Source of the DNA: Kitasatospora sp. NBC_00374
GTDB lineage: Bacteria > Actinomycetota > Actinomycetes > Streptomycetales > Streptomycetaceae
Reading direction: 5' to 3'
DNA: 64,000 bases
NCBI RefSeq assembly: GCF_041434935.1
Contig: NZ_CP107964.1
Span: 5,501,001-5,565,000, forward strand
Positions 31,975 through 40,098 of this stretch are shown here, piece by piece. Each line of letters begins with the position of its first letter. The stretch's first letter is position 1. The position numbers and the translations under genes were made by a program. The notes below the pieces were generated by a model that saw only the letters and a program-made list of their open reading frames with translations, was not told the origin of the DNA and did no database searches.

Positions 31975-34900
31975 GTGCACCTGAAGAGTCTGACGCTCCG
32001 CGGGTTCAAGTCCTTCGCCTCGGCCACCACCCTGCGCTTCGAGCCGGGGATCACCTGCGTGGTCGGGCCGAACGGCTCCGGTAAGTCCAACGTCGTCGAC
32101 GCGCTCTCCTGGGTGATGGGCGAGCAGGGCGCCAAGTCGCTGCGCGGCGGCAAGATGGAGGACGTCATCTTCGCCGGGACGAGCGGGCGCGCCCCGCTCG
32201 GCCGGGCCGAGGTCAGCCTGACGATCGACAACACCGACGGGGCACTGCCGATCGAGTACTCCGAGGTGACGATCACCCGGACGATGTTCCGCAACGGCGG
32301 CAGCGAGTACGCGCTGAACGGCTCCACCTGCCGGCTGCTCGACATCCAGGAACTGCTCTCCGACTCCGGTATCGGACGCGAGATGCACGTGATCGTCGGC
32401 CAGGGCCGGCTGGACTCCGTGCTGCACGCGGACCCGATGGGCCGCCGTGCCTTCATCGAGGAGGCCGCCGGCGTCCTGAAGCACCGCAAGCGCAAGGAGA
32501 AGGCGCTGCGCAAGCTGGACGCGATGCAGGGCAACCTCAACCGCGTCCAGGACCTCGTCGCGGAGCTGCGCCGCCAGCTCGGCCCACTCGGCCGACAGGC
32601 CAGGATCGCCCGCCGGGCCGCCGGCATCCAGGCCGAACTGCGCGACGCCCGGCTGCGGCTGCTCGCCGACGACCTGCTCGCCCTGCGGCAGGCCGTCGAG
32701 GTCGAGATCGCGGACGAGCTGGCGCTGAGGCTGCGCCGCTCCACCGTCGAGCAGGAACTGGCCGGCGCGCAGCAGCGCGAGGCCGTCCTGGAGGCCCAGG
32801 TCGAGCAGCTCGGCCCGCAGCTGGAGGCCGCCCGGCAGACCTGGTACCGGCTCTCCGCGCTGGGGGAGCGGACCAGGGGGACGATCGGGCTGGCCGAGGC
32901 GAGGATCCGGCACGCGCAGGGCAGCGGACAGGCCCAGGAGCGCCGCGGACGCGACCCCGAGGAACTGGAGCGGGAGGCGCAGCGGATCCGCGAGGAGGAG
33001 GAGGCGCTCGCGCAGGCGCTGGAGGAGGCGCGCTACGCGCTGGCCGAGGCGGTCGAGGAACGGGCCGCGCTGGAGCGGGCGCTCACCGAGGAGGAGCGGC
33101 GGCTGAAGGCCGCGGCCCGGGCGATCGCCGACCGCCGGGAGGGGCTCGCCCGGCTGCAGGGTCAGGCCGCGGCGGCGCGTTCGAAGGCGGCGAGCGCCGA
33201 GGCCGAGACCGGCCGGCTGGCCGAGGCCAGGGACGAGGCGGCGCTGCGGGCCGAGGCCGCCCGGCAGGAGTACGAGCACCTGCGCGAACAGGCCGAGCGG
33301 GTGGAGGCCGGTGACGAGCAGGCGGAGGACGCCCACCGGCAGGCCCGGGAGACGCTGGCCGGGGCCGAGCGGAACCTGGCCGCCGCGCGGGATGAGCTGG
33401 GCGCCGCCGAGCGGGAGCGCGCCGCCCTGACGGCGCGTCACGAGGCGCTGGCCATGGGCCTGCGACGCAGGGACGGCAGCGGCGCGCTGCTCGACCGGGG
33501 CGCCGAGGCGGGTGTGCTCGGCCCGGTCGCCGAACTGCTGGTCACCGAGCCCGGCCACGAGGTCGCGATCGCGGCCGCCCTGGGCGCGGCCGCGGACGCC
33601 GTGGCGGTGGACGGTGTGGCGGCGGCCGCCGAGGCGCTCGGCCGCCTGCGCGCCGAGGAGGCCGGCCGGGCCGCGCTGCTGATCGCCCGGCCCCCGGCCG
33701 CGGGGGAACGGCCTGCCCTGCCCCCGGGGGCGCGCTGGGCGGTCGAGCTGCTCACCGGGCCGGCCGGCCTGCTGGCCGCGGCCGCGGTACTGCTGGCGCG
33801 CACCGTCCTGGTGGCGGACCTCGGGCAGGCCCGCCTCCTGATCGCGGCGCAACCCGGGTTGACGGCGGTGACGGCCGACGGCGACCTGCTCTCGGCCGGC
33901 TTCGCCCAGGGCGGCTCGGCCGGTGCGCCGAGCCAGTTGGAGACACAGGCGGCGGTGGCGGACACCGCCAGGCTGATCGAGGAGTCGCGGCAGCGCCACG
34001 CGGCGGCGGCGGAACTGCTCGACCGGGCCGCGCAACGCCGGCGGGAGCTCGCCGCGGAGCTGGAGGAGCTGACGGCCCACCGGCGCCGGGCCGAGCGCGA
34101 ACGGGCCGAGCTGGCCGGTTCGCTGGGACGGCTGGGCGGTCAGGCCAGGGCGGCCGAGGGCGAGGCGGAGCGGCTGGCCGGCGCGGCGGCCCGGGCCGAA
34201 CAGGGCCTGGCCGAGGCCTTGGCCGCGGCCGAGGAGCTGGCCGAACGGCTCGCCACCGCCGAGGAGTTCGCCGAGATCGGCGACCAGGAACCGGACGCTG
34301 CCGAGTGTGACCGGCTGGCCGAGGCCGGATCGGCGGCCCGCCAGGCCGAGGTGGAGAGCAGGCTGGCGGTGCGCACCCACGAGGAGCGGGTCCGGGCGCT
34401 GACCGGCCGCGCCGACCAACTGGACCGGGCGGCCCTGGCCGAGCGCGAGGCCAGGGCCCGGGCCGCCGAGCTCCGCGAGCGCGCCCGGCACGAGGCCGCC
34501 GTGGCCACCGCGGTCGCGGCCGGCGCCCGGCAGCTGCTCGGCTGTCTGGAACGCTCGCTCGCGCGGGCCGAGGCGGAACGCACCGAGGCCGAGCAGGCCA
34601 GGGCCGCACGCGAGAGCGAGCTGCGGGCCGGGCGGGAGACCGGCCGGGAGCTCAAGGCCGAGCTGGACCGGCTGGTCGACGCAGGCCACCGCGACGAGGT
34701 GCTGCGCGCCGAGAAGCGGCTGCGGATCGAGCAGCTGGAGGCCCGGGCGCTGGAGGAGTTCGGCATCGAGGGCGGCGAGCTGCTCGCCTCGTACGGTCCG
34801 GACACCCTCGTCCCGCCGCCGCTCCCGGAGGAGGGCGAGGAGCCGGGCGAGCCCACTGCGTACGTCCGGGCCGAGCAGGAGAAACGGCTGAAGGCGGCCG

Positions 34901-35571
34901 AGCGGGCCTACCAGCAGCTGGGCAAGGTGAACCCGCTGGCGCTGGAGGAGTTCGCGGCGCTGGAGGAGCGGCACCGCTTCCTGGGGGAGCAGCTGGACGA
35001 CCTGAGGAAGAGCCGGCGCGACCTGATGGACATCGTGCGGGACGTGGACGTGCGGGTGGAGCAGCTGTTCACGGCGGCGTACCACGACACGGCGGCGCAG
35101 TTCGAGGGCGTGTTCTCGCGGCTGTTCCCCGGCGGGGAGGGGCGGCTGGTGCTGACCGACCCGGACTCGATGCTGACCACCGGGGTCGAGGTGGAGGCCC
35201 GGCCGCCGGGCAAGAAGGTGAAGCGGCTGTCCCTGCTGTCGGGCGGCGAGCGCTCGCTGACGGCGGTGGCGCTGCTGGTCGCGATCTTCAAGGCGCGGCC
35301 CAGCCCCTTCTACGTGATGGACGAGGTGGAGGCGGCGCTGGACGAGACCAATCTGCGCCGGCTGGTCTCGATCATGGAGGAGCTCCGGGAGAGCTCCCAG
35401 CTGATCGTGATCACCCACCAGAAACTGACCATGGAGTCGGCCGACGCGCTCTACGGCGTGACCATGAAGGGCGACGGCATCTCCCAGGTGATCAGCCAGC
35501 GGCTGCGCGAGGAACACCGCGAACGGCCCGTGCCGCCCCGCCGGCGGGAAGCCGCCGTCGGCACGGACTGA
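31975..35571 (+). CDS. smc: Chromosome segregation protein SMC
   Basis: Condensin ATPase, 1198 residues. Walker A is GPNGSGKSN near residue 32. Coiled-coil arms (Glu/Ala/Arg-rich) run from about 170 to 500 and 670 to 1000. The flexible hinge spans about 505-660 (VLGPVAELLVTEPGHEVAIAAALG). The signature LSGGERSLTAVALL and Walker B FYVMDEVEAALDE are near the C-terminus. The GTG at 31975 has AGGAGGG upstream. It works with ScpA/ScpB, which are not in this window; in Streptomyces it helps compact spore chromosomes, as HupS does. An unusually long open frame on the opposite strand is a composition artefact. Confidence 0.98.
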   Translation: MHLKSLTLRGFKSFASATTLRFEPGITCVVGPNGSGKSNVVDALSWVMGEQGAKSLRGGKMEDVIFAGTSGRAPLGRAEVSLTIDNTDGALPIEYSEVTITRTMFRNGGSEYALNGSTCRLLDIQELLSDSGIGREMHVIVGQGRLDSVLHADPMGRRAFIEEAAGVLKHRKRKEKALRKLDAMQGNLNRVQDLVAELRRQLGPLGRQARIARRAAGIQAELRDARLRLLADDLLALRQAVEVEIADELALRLRRSTVEQELAGAQQREAVLEAQVEQLGPQLEAARQTWYRLSALGERTRGTIGLAEARIRHAQGSGQAQERRGRDPEELEREAQRIREEEEALAQALEEARYALAEAVEERAALERALTEEERRLKAAARAIADRREGLARLQGQAAAARSKAASAEAETGRLAEARDEAALRAEAARQEYEHLREQAERVEAGDEQAEDAHRQARETLAGAERNLAAARDELGAAERERAALTARHEALAMGLRRRDGSGALLDRGAEAGVLGPVAELLVTEPGHEVAIAAALGAAADAVAVDGVAAAAEALGRLRAEEAGRAALLIARPPAAGERPALPPGARWAVELLTGPAGLLAAAAVLLARTVLVADLGQARLLIAAQPGLTAVTADGDLLSAGFAQGGSAGAPSQLETQAAVADTARLIEESRQRHAAAAELLDRAAQRRRELAAELEELTAHRRRAERERAELAGSLGRLGGQARAAEGEAERLAGAAARAEQGLAEALAAAEELAERLATAEEFAEIGDQEPDAAECDRLAEAGSAARQAEVESRLAVRTHEERVRALTGRADQLDRAALAEREARARAAELRERARHEAAVATAVAAGARQLLGCLERSLARAEAERTEAEQARAARESELRAGRETGRELKAELDRLVDAGHRDEVLRAEKRLRIEQLEARALEEFGIEGGELLASYGPDTLVPPPLPEEGEEPGEPTAYVRAEQEKRLKAAERAYQQLGKVNPLALEEFAALEERHRFLGEQLDDLRKSRRDLMDIVRDVDVRVEQLFTAAYHDTAAQFEGVFSRLFPGGEGRLVLTDPDSMLTTGVEVEARPPGKKVKRLSLLSGGERSLTAVALLVAIFKARPSPFYVMDEVEAALDETNLRRLVSIMEELRESSQLIVITHQKLTMESADALYGVTMKGDGISQVISQRLREEHRERPVPPRRREAAVGTD

Positions 35572-35697
35572 CCTCCGCCCGACCTCGCCCTGACCTCCCC
35601 GTCCGTCGCACCGGGTGCGGCAGACGGGCGGAAGGTGACACAGGCCGCGAATGTCACCGTTCCCCGCGGCAGGGGTGTCGCGGATACTGGGGGGGTT

Positions 35698-36906
35698 ATG
35701 GAATACGTGATCCTTGCCGTAGTCATCGCCGTGGTCGCCGTCGGCGCGATCGCGGGTCTCGTCGTTACCGGCAGACGACGCAAGCAACTGCCCCCGCGGG
35801 CGGAGACCCCCGTCGTCACCGCTCCCGCACCCAAGGCCCCGGAGGCCGTCGAGGAGGCGACCGCCGAGGCACCGCCGGCGCAGGCTCCGGTCGAGGCCGC
35901 CCCGGCCCCGGTCGAGGAGGCGCCGGTCGAGGAGGTGCCGGTCGAGGAGGCCGTCGCCCCGCCGGCCGTCGAGGTGCCCGAGCCCACCGCGGGCCGGCTG
36001 GTCCGGCTGCGCTCCCGGCTCTCCCGTTCCCAGAACACCCTGGGCAAGGGACTGCTGACCCTGCTCTCCCGGGACCGGCTGGACGAGGACACCTGGGAGG
36101 AGATCGAGGAGACCCTGCTCACCGCCGACGTCGGCGTGGCGGCCACCCAGGAGCTGGTGGACAGCCTGCGCACCCGGGTCAAGGTGCTCGGCACCCGCAC
36201 CCCGGCCGAGCTGCGCACGCTGCTCGCCGAGGAGCTGACCGGGCTGATCGGCACCGAGGCGGACCGCTCGCTGAAGACCGCCAAGCACGAGGACGGCCGC
36301 CCGGCGGTCGTGCTGGTGGTCGGCGTCAACGGCGTCGGCAAGACCACCACCTCCGGCAAGCTCGGCCGGGTCCTCGTCGCCGACGGCCGCAAGGTGGTGC
36401 TCGGCGCCGCCGACACCTTCCGCGCCGCCGCCGCCGACCAGCTGCAGACCTGGGGCGAGCGGGTCGGCGCGCAGACCGTCCGCGGCCCGGAGGGCGGCGA
36501 CCCCGCCTCGGTGGCCTTCGACGCGGTCAAGGAGGGCATCGCCGAGGGCGCGGACACCGTGCTGATCGACACGGCCGGCCGGCTCCACACCAAGACCGGC
36601 CTGATGGACGAGCTCGGCAAGGTCAAGCGGGTGGTGGAGAAGCACGGCCCGGTCGACGAGGTGCTGCTGGTGCTGGACGCCACCACCGGTCAGAACGGTC
36701 TGGTCCAGGCCCGGGTCTTCGCCGAGGTGGTCGACATCACCGGCATCGTGCTGACCAAGCTGGACGGCACCGCCAAGGGCGGCATCGTGATCTCGGTCCA
36801 GCGCGAGCTGGGCGTGCCGGTCAAGCTGATCGGGCTCGGCGAGGGCGCGGACGACCTGGCGCCGTTCGAGCCGGCAGCGTTCGTGGACGCGCTGATCGGC
36901 GACTGA
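35698..36906 (+). CDS. ftsY: Signal recognition particle receptor FtsY
   Basis: SRP-receptor GTPase, 402 residues. Residues 4-24 are a membrane helix (VILAVVIAVVAVGAIAGLVV), the actinobacterial form. An acidic Ala/Pro/Glu linker follows to about 95 (EEAPVEEVPVEE), then the NG domain. G1 is GVNGVGKTTTSGKLG near residue 207, DTFRAAAADQL is insertion-box sequence, DTAGRLHTK is G3, and TKLDGTAKGG is G4. The ATG at 35698 starts at the TM. It pairs with Ffh encoded downstream. A strong terminator follows. Confidence 0.97.
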   Translation: MEYVILAVVIAVVAVGAIAGLVVTGRRRKQLPPRAETPVVTAPAPKAPEAVEEATAEAPPAQAPVEAAPAPVEEAPVEEVPVEEAVAPPAVEVPEPTAGRLVRLRSRLSRSQNTLGKGLLTLLSRDRLDEDTWEEIEETLLTADVGVAATQELVDSLRTRVKVLGTRTPAELRTLLAEELTGLIGTEADRSLKTAKHEDGRPAVVLVVGVNGVGKTTTSGKLGRVLVADGRKVVLGAADTFRAAAADQLQTWGERVGAQTVRGPEGGDPASVAFDAVKEGIAEGADTVLIDTAGRLHTKTGLMDELGKVKRVVEKHGPVDEVLLVLDATTGQNGLVQARVFAEVVDITGIVLTKLDGTAKGGIVISVQRELGVPVKLIGLGEGADDLAPFEPAAFVDALIGD

Positions 36907-36921
36907 GCCGCGGGCGTTCCC

Positions 36922-36962
36922 GCCGAAGGGCCGTCTCCCCGCGGGGGAGACGGCCCTTCGGC
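36922..36962. terminator. ftsY terminator
   Basis: Perfect 19-bp inverted repeat, 36922-36940 with 36944-36962, with a three-base GCG loop, 16 bases past the ftsY stop and before the convergent primase-like gene. Confidence 0.88.
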
Positions 36963-36988
36963 TTGCGGCCGGGAGGCGGCCCGGCGGG

Positions 36989-37690
36989 TCAGGAGGCCAG
37001 CCAGGCCGGCTCGGCGGTGCGGGCGCGGCTGCGGTGGCAGGCGTACGCGAGGGTGCCGAGCAGCAGCCGGGCCTCCGGCGGACAGGCCGCGCTCTCCCGG
37101 CAGGGCCGGCGCAGCCAGCGCATCGGGCCGAGCCCGGCGAGCACGGTCGGCGGGGCCGCGACGTAGCTGCCGGTGCCGTGGCAGGCCAGGTCGAGGGCGG
37201 CGTCGTCCCAGCCCATCCGGTAGAGCAGCTCGGGCAGGTGCTGGGCCGTGCCGGGGGCGACGAAGAACAGCAGCCGGCCGGTCGGGGCGGCCAGGACCGG
37301 GCCGACCTGGGTGCCCATCCGCTCCAGCCGCACCAGCGCCTGCAGGCCCGCCTGGGCCGGGACGTCCAGGACGTCGAAGTGGCGCCCGGCCGGCAGCAGC
37401 AGCGGGGCGCCCGCGGCGCACCGGCCGGTCAGCTCCTGGGTGGGGGTGCCGGCGGCCAGCTCGGGGCCGACCTCGTGGTGCAGGCCCGGGGCGGCGCAGT
37501 ACGGCGTGGCGCAGTCGCACGAGCCGTCGCCGGAGGCGCGCCCCGGTGCGGTGGCGCCCACCGCGACCGCCCAGCCGAGCCGGCCGGTGTACTCGGTGGC
37601 CGCCTGGAGCGAGGTGGCGCGGGTGCGACGGGCGGTCCGCGGTGTCGACCACAGGGTGCCCAGCCGGAGATCGCCGAACAGGTTGTCCAT
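36989..37690 (-). CDS. Bifunctional primase/polymerase (PrimPol)-like N-terminal domain protein
   Basis: A 233-residue protein resembling only the N-terminal domain of bifunctional DNA primase/polymerase proteins (AEP superfamily). AATEYTGRLGWAVAVGA is the typical start; CDCATPYCAAPGLHHE contains three cysteines that may bind zinc; later FDVLDVPAQAG, PVLAAPTGRLLFFVAPGTA and GTGSYVAAPPT match the fold. The catalytic triad appears degenerate, since I see only FDVLDVP for the DxD site. There is no helicase domain. I recall a similar protein next to nsdA in Streptomyces. Its role is unknown; it might bind nucleotides without polymerase activity. The ATG at 37690 has the GGGGGAGG ribosome-binding site. 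Confidence 0.75.
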   Translation of the reverse strand: MDNLFGDLRLGTLWSTPRTARRTRATSLQAATEYTGRLGWAVAVGATAPGRASGDGSCDCATPYCAAPGLHHEVGPELAAGTPTQELTGRCAAGAPLLLPAGRHFDVLDVPAQAGLQALVRLERMGTQVGPVLAAPTGRLLFFVAPGTAQHLPELLYRMGWDDAALDLACHGTGSYVAAPPTVLAGLGPMRWLRRPCRESAACPPEARLLLGTLAYACHRSRARTAEPAWLAS

Positions 37691-38250
37691 GCCTCCCCCA
37701 ACAGGATCGGGTTGCCGGTGGTTACGGGAACGTGACCATGCGTCAATTGTCCGGTGCGGTGCGCGTGGCGCGTTGGCGGCGCGCAGCGGACGGCGTGCAC
37801 CAATTCGGGTGGCGCGGGCCAGGAGCCGCCTTGCACCGGCTCGCCGGATGCCGGATCGTCGTTGCTGCACGGGGTGCCTCCGTGGTCTCCGAGGCCGGCA
37901 ACGCGCCGTCTCCTCGCGGAAGTTGGCCGCAGGCAGCGGCGGGTGGAGCGTCCCTCCGCGGGACCGGCATGTGCCGGTGTCACGCCGGGCGGGCTACCAG
38001 TGAACCGCCTGAGGTCCGCCGTTTGTTCACTCGCAGGGGTGGCGAAAGGTGGCGTTTCCTGAGTCATGCTCCCCCGGATGGCCGATGGGGCATTACGTTC
38101 AGGCTACGGAATGCAATGGGCCGCTCATTCCGGTGCGCGGTACGAGGCATGGCACGGCACAGGCACCGCAAGCACGTCGAGCAAGCGCCCGCGACTGTCG
38201 GGCACACGATCGGGGCCCCCGGTGGGGCCGGGCGGGATGGGGACGTTCCC
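37691..38250. other. Long divergent intergenic region upstream of nsdA
   Basis: About 560 bases with no convincing gene on either strand. The piece at 37720-37760 (GTTACGGGAACGTGACCATG, CGTCAATTGTCC) is the likely promoter of the leftward gene. Pieces at 38018-38065 and 38090-38110 are AT-richer and may serve nsdA. A GGGATGGGGA sequence precedes the chosen nsdA ATG. Its length suggests multiple regulatory inputs. Confidence 0.45.
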
Positions 38251-39708
38251 ATGGGAGACAAGCAACCGAACGAGAAGCTGACCTCGTGGTTCACACGCAG
38301 CGGCTGGTCCAAGGGGGAGCTGGCCCGTCAGGTGAACCGCCGGGCCCGGCAGATCGGTGCGCACCACGTCAGCACCGACACCTCACGGGTGCGTCGCTGG
38401 CTCGACGGCGAACAGCCGCGCGAGCCGATCCCGAAGATCCTCTCCGAGCTGTTCTCCGAGCGGTTCGGCTCGGTGGTGTCGGTGGAGGACCTCGGCCTGC
38501 GCGCCGCCGTCCCGGTCTCCACCGTCGGCGGCGGCGTCGACCTGCCGTGGAGCGGCGAGCAGACCGTCCAGCTGATCAGCGAGTACTCGCGCAGCGACCT
38601 GATGCTCAACCGCCGCGGCTTTCTCGGCACCTCCCTCGCACTGACGGCCGGCGCGGCGCTGATCGAGCCGATGCAGCGCTGGCTCACCCCCGGCCCCGGC
38701 GGAGCACCGATGCCCATCCTGACCGCCGCCAACCACGGCGAACCGCACACCGGCCGGCTCTCCGAGCCCGAGCTCCAGCTGCTGGAGCAGACCACCGAGA
38801 TGTTCCGGCAGTGGGACGCCCAGAACGGCGGCGGCCTGCGCCGCAAGGCTGTGGTCGGCCAGCTGCACGAGGTCACCGACCTGCTGCAGGAGACCTACCC
38901 GGAGCAGACCACCAGGCGGCTGTTCCGGCTGACCGCCGAGCTGGCCCACCTGGCCGGCTGGATGTCGTACGACGTCGGTATGCACCCGAGCGCCCAGAAG
39001 TACTACGTGCTCGCGCTGCACGCCGCCAAGGAGGCGGGGGACCGGCCGTTCGGCGCGCTGATCCTCACCGACATGAGCCGCCAGATGATCCACCTCAACC
39101 GGGGCGAGGACGCCCTGGAGCTGATCCACCTCGCCCAGTACGGCAGCCGCGACACCGCCGGCCCGCGCCAGCAGGCCCTGCTCTACGCGATGGAGGCCCG
39201 CGCCTACGCGACCATCGGCGAGGTCAACCGCTGCGCCCGGGCGGCCCGGCTGGCCGAGGACACCTTCAGTGACTGCAGGCCCGGCGACGGCACCCCGGAC
39301 TGGCTGAAGTTCTTCTCCGAGGCCGAGCTGAACGCGGAGAACGCGCACTCCTTCCGCGACCTGGCCTACCACTCCACCCGCAGCCCGCTCTACGCCTCGA
39401 TGGCCTCCCCGGTCATGGAGCGCGCGGTCGACCTCTTCCGGCAGGACGGCGAGCACGTCCGCTCGTACGCCTTCAACCTGGTCGGGATGGCCAGCGTCCA
39501 CCTGCTGCAGAACGAGCCGGAGCAGGCCGCCGTGATGTGCGAGCAGGCCGTGGACATCGCCAAGAAGGTGCGTTCGGAGCGGCTCAACACCCGGGTCCGC
39601 AAGACCTCGGAGGCGGCCACCCGGCAGTACAAGGACGTGCCGGAGGTCTCCCGGCTCGCCGAGCGCGTGGTGCAGGACATCCCGGAGTTCGCCGCCACCG
39701 CAGTCTGA
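38251..39708 (+). CDS. nsdA: Developmental/antibiotic repressor NsdA (TPR-like)
   Basis: A 485-residue protein matching NsdA, described in S. coelicolor as a negative regulator of sporulation and antibiotic production. Residues 1-70 contain an HTH-like segment (FTRSGWSKGELARQVNRRARQ, DTSRVRRWLDGEQPREPIPK). LNRRGFLGTSLALTAGAAL near residues 119-137 is a hydrophobic stretch preceded by twin arginines. The rest is helical repeats of TPR type (KYYVLALHAAKEAGDRPFGA, RAVDLFRQDGEHVRSYAFNL). A start further upstream (38149) is in frame but lacks a ribosome-binding site. The molecular mechanism is not known. Confidence 0.9.
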   Translation: MGDKQPNEKLTSWFTRSGWSKGELARQVNRRARQIGAHHVSTDTSRVRRWLDGEQPREPIPKILSELFSERFGSVVSVEDLGLRAAVPVSTVGGGVDLPWSGEQTVQLISEYSRSDLMLNRRGFLGTSLALTAGAALIEPMQRWLTPGPGGAPMPILTAANHGEPHTGRLSEPELQLLEQTTEMFRQWDAQNGGGLRRKAVVGQLHEVTDLLQETYPEQTTRRLFRLTAELAHLAGWMSYDVGMHPSAQKYYVLALHAAKEAGDRPFGALILTDMSRQMIHLNRGEDALELIHLAQYGSRDTAGPRQQALLYAMEARAYATIGEVNRCARAARLAEDTFSDCRPGDGTPDWLKFFSEAELNAENAHSFRDLAYHSTRSPLYASMASPVMERAVDLFRQDGEHVRSYAFNLVGMASVHLLQNEPEQAAVMCEQAVDIAKKVRSERLNTRVRKTSEAATRQYKDVPEVSRLAERVVQDIPEFAATAV

Positions 39709-39788
39709 GTCCGGGGCTGGACTTCGGGGCCCCGACTCCGGGGTCCGACCCCGCGCCCACCGATTTCCGGCCATCGCCGGAGCAGGCT

Positions 39789-39863
39789 CCGACCGTGGAG
39801 GCCACCGCAACTCGCATCCGTACGGGCTCCCCCGCCCCGCCGCGAGAAGGCCTCCACGGTCGG
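39789..39863 (+). terminator. Long-loop inverted repeat after nsdA
   Basis: CCGACCGTGGAGGCC (39789-39803) and its exact complement (39849-39863) enclose 45 bases. It could terminate nsdA, but the loop is unusually large for a terminator; a recombination-prone or protein-binding palindrome is an alternative. Confidence 0.5.
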
Positions 39864-39944
39864 TGACGTTTCCGGCACGTCCGGTGCGGTGCGGCCGCAA
39901 GGTATCGCAAGATCTGTCATGGCACGGCCGTAGTTCACGCCCTC

Positions 39945-39980
39945 GTAACGCGTACGTCAACGACGTCACTGCGGTGAAAC
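39945..39980 (+). promoter_or_regulatory. GlnR-like box upstream of amtB
   Basis: GTCAC-N6-GAAAC at 39965-39980 matches the actinobacterial GlnR half-site pattern (GTnAC-N6-GAAAC). A second, weaker element GTAAC-N6-GTCAA lies at 39945-39960. The gap between the two is four bases rather than the canonical six. amtB in Streptomyces is a known GlnR target under nitrogen limitation; binding here is inferred. Confidence 0.7.
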
Positions 39981-40098
39981 ACCGAGCCGCATCGGCCGAA
40001 ACCCGCCTTCGGCACTCTCCTCTTCATCGCCGACACCCCGGGTGGCACGGGACAGGGATCCCGGGTGTGGAGCGGCTTTCATTTCAGAGGAGACGCCG

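Noticed and set aside
31840..36645. 1601-codon open frame opposite smc and ftsY
   Set aside because: It mirrors two certain genes in a codon frame that GC-rich third positions keep open. It has low-complexity Leu/Gly/Arg composition and no domains.
37754..38062. 102-codon frame in the nsdA upstream region
   Set aside because: No ribosome-binding site, no predicted structure, and composition is that of random GC-rich DNA.
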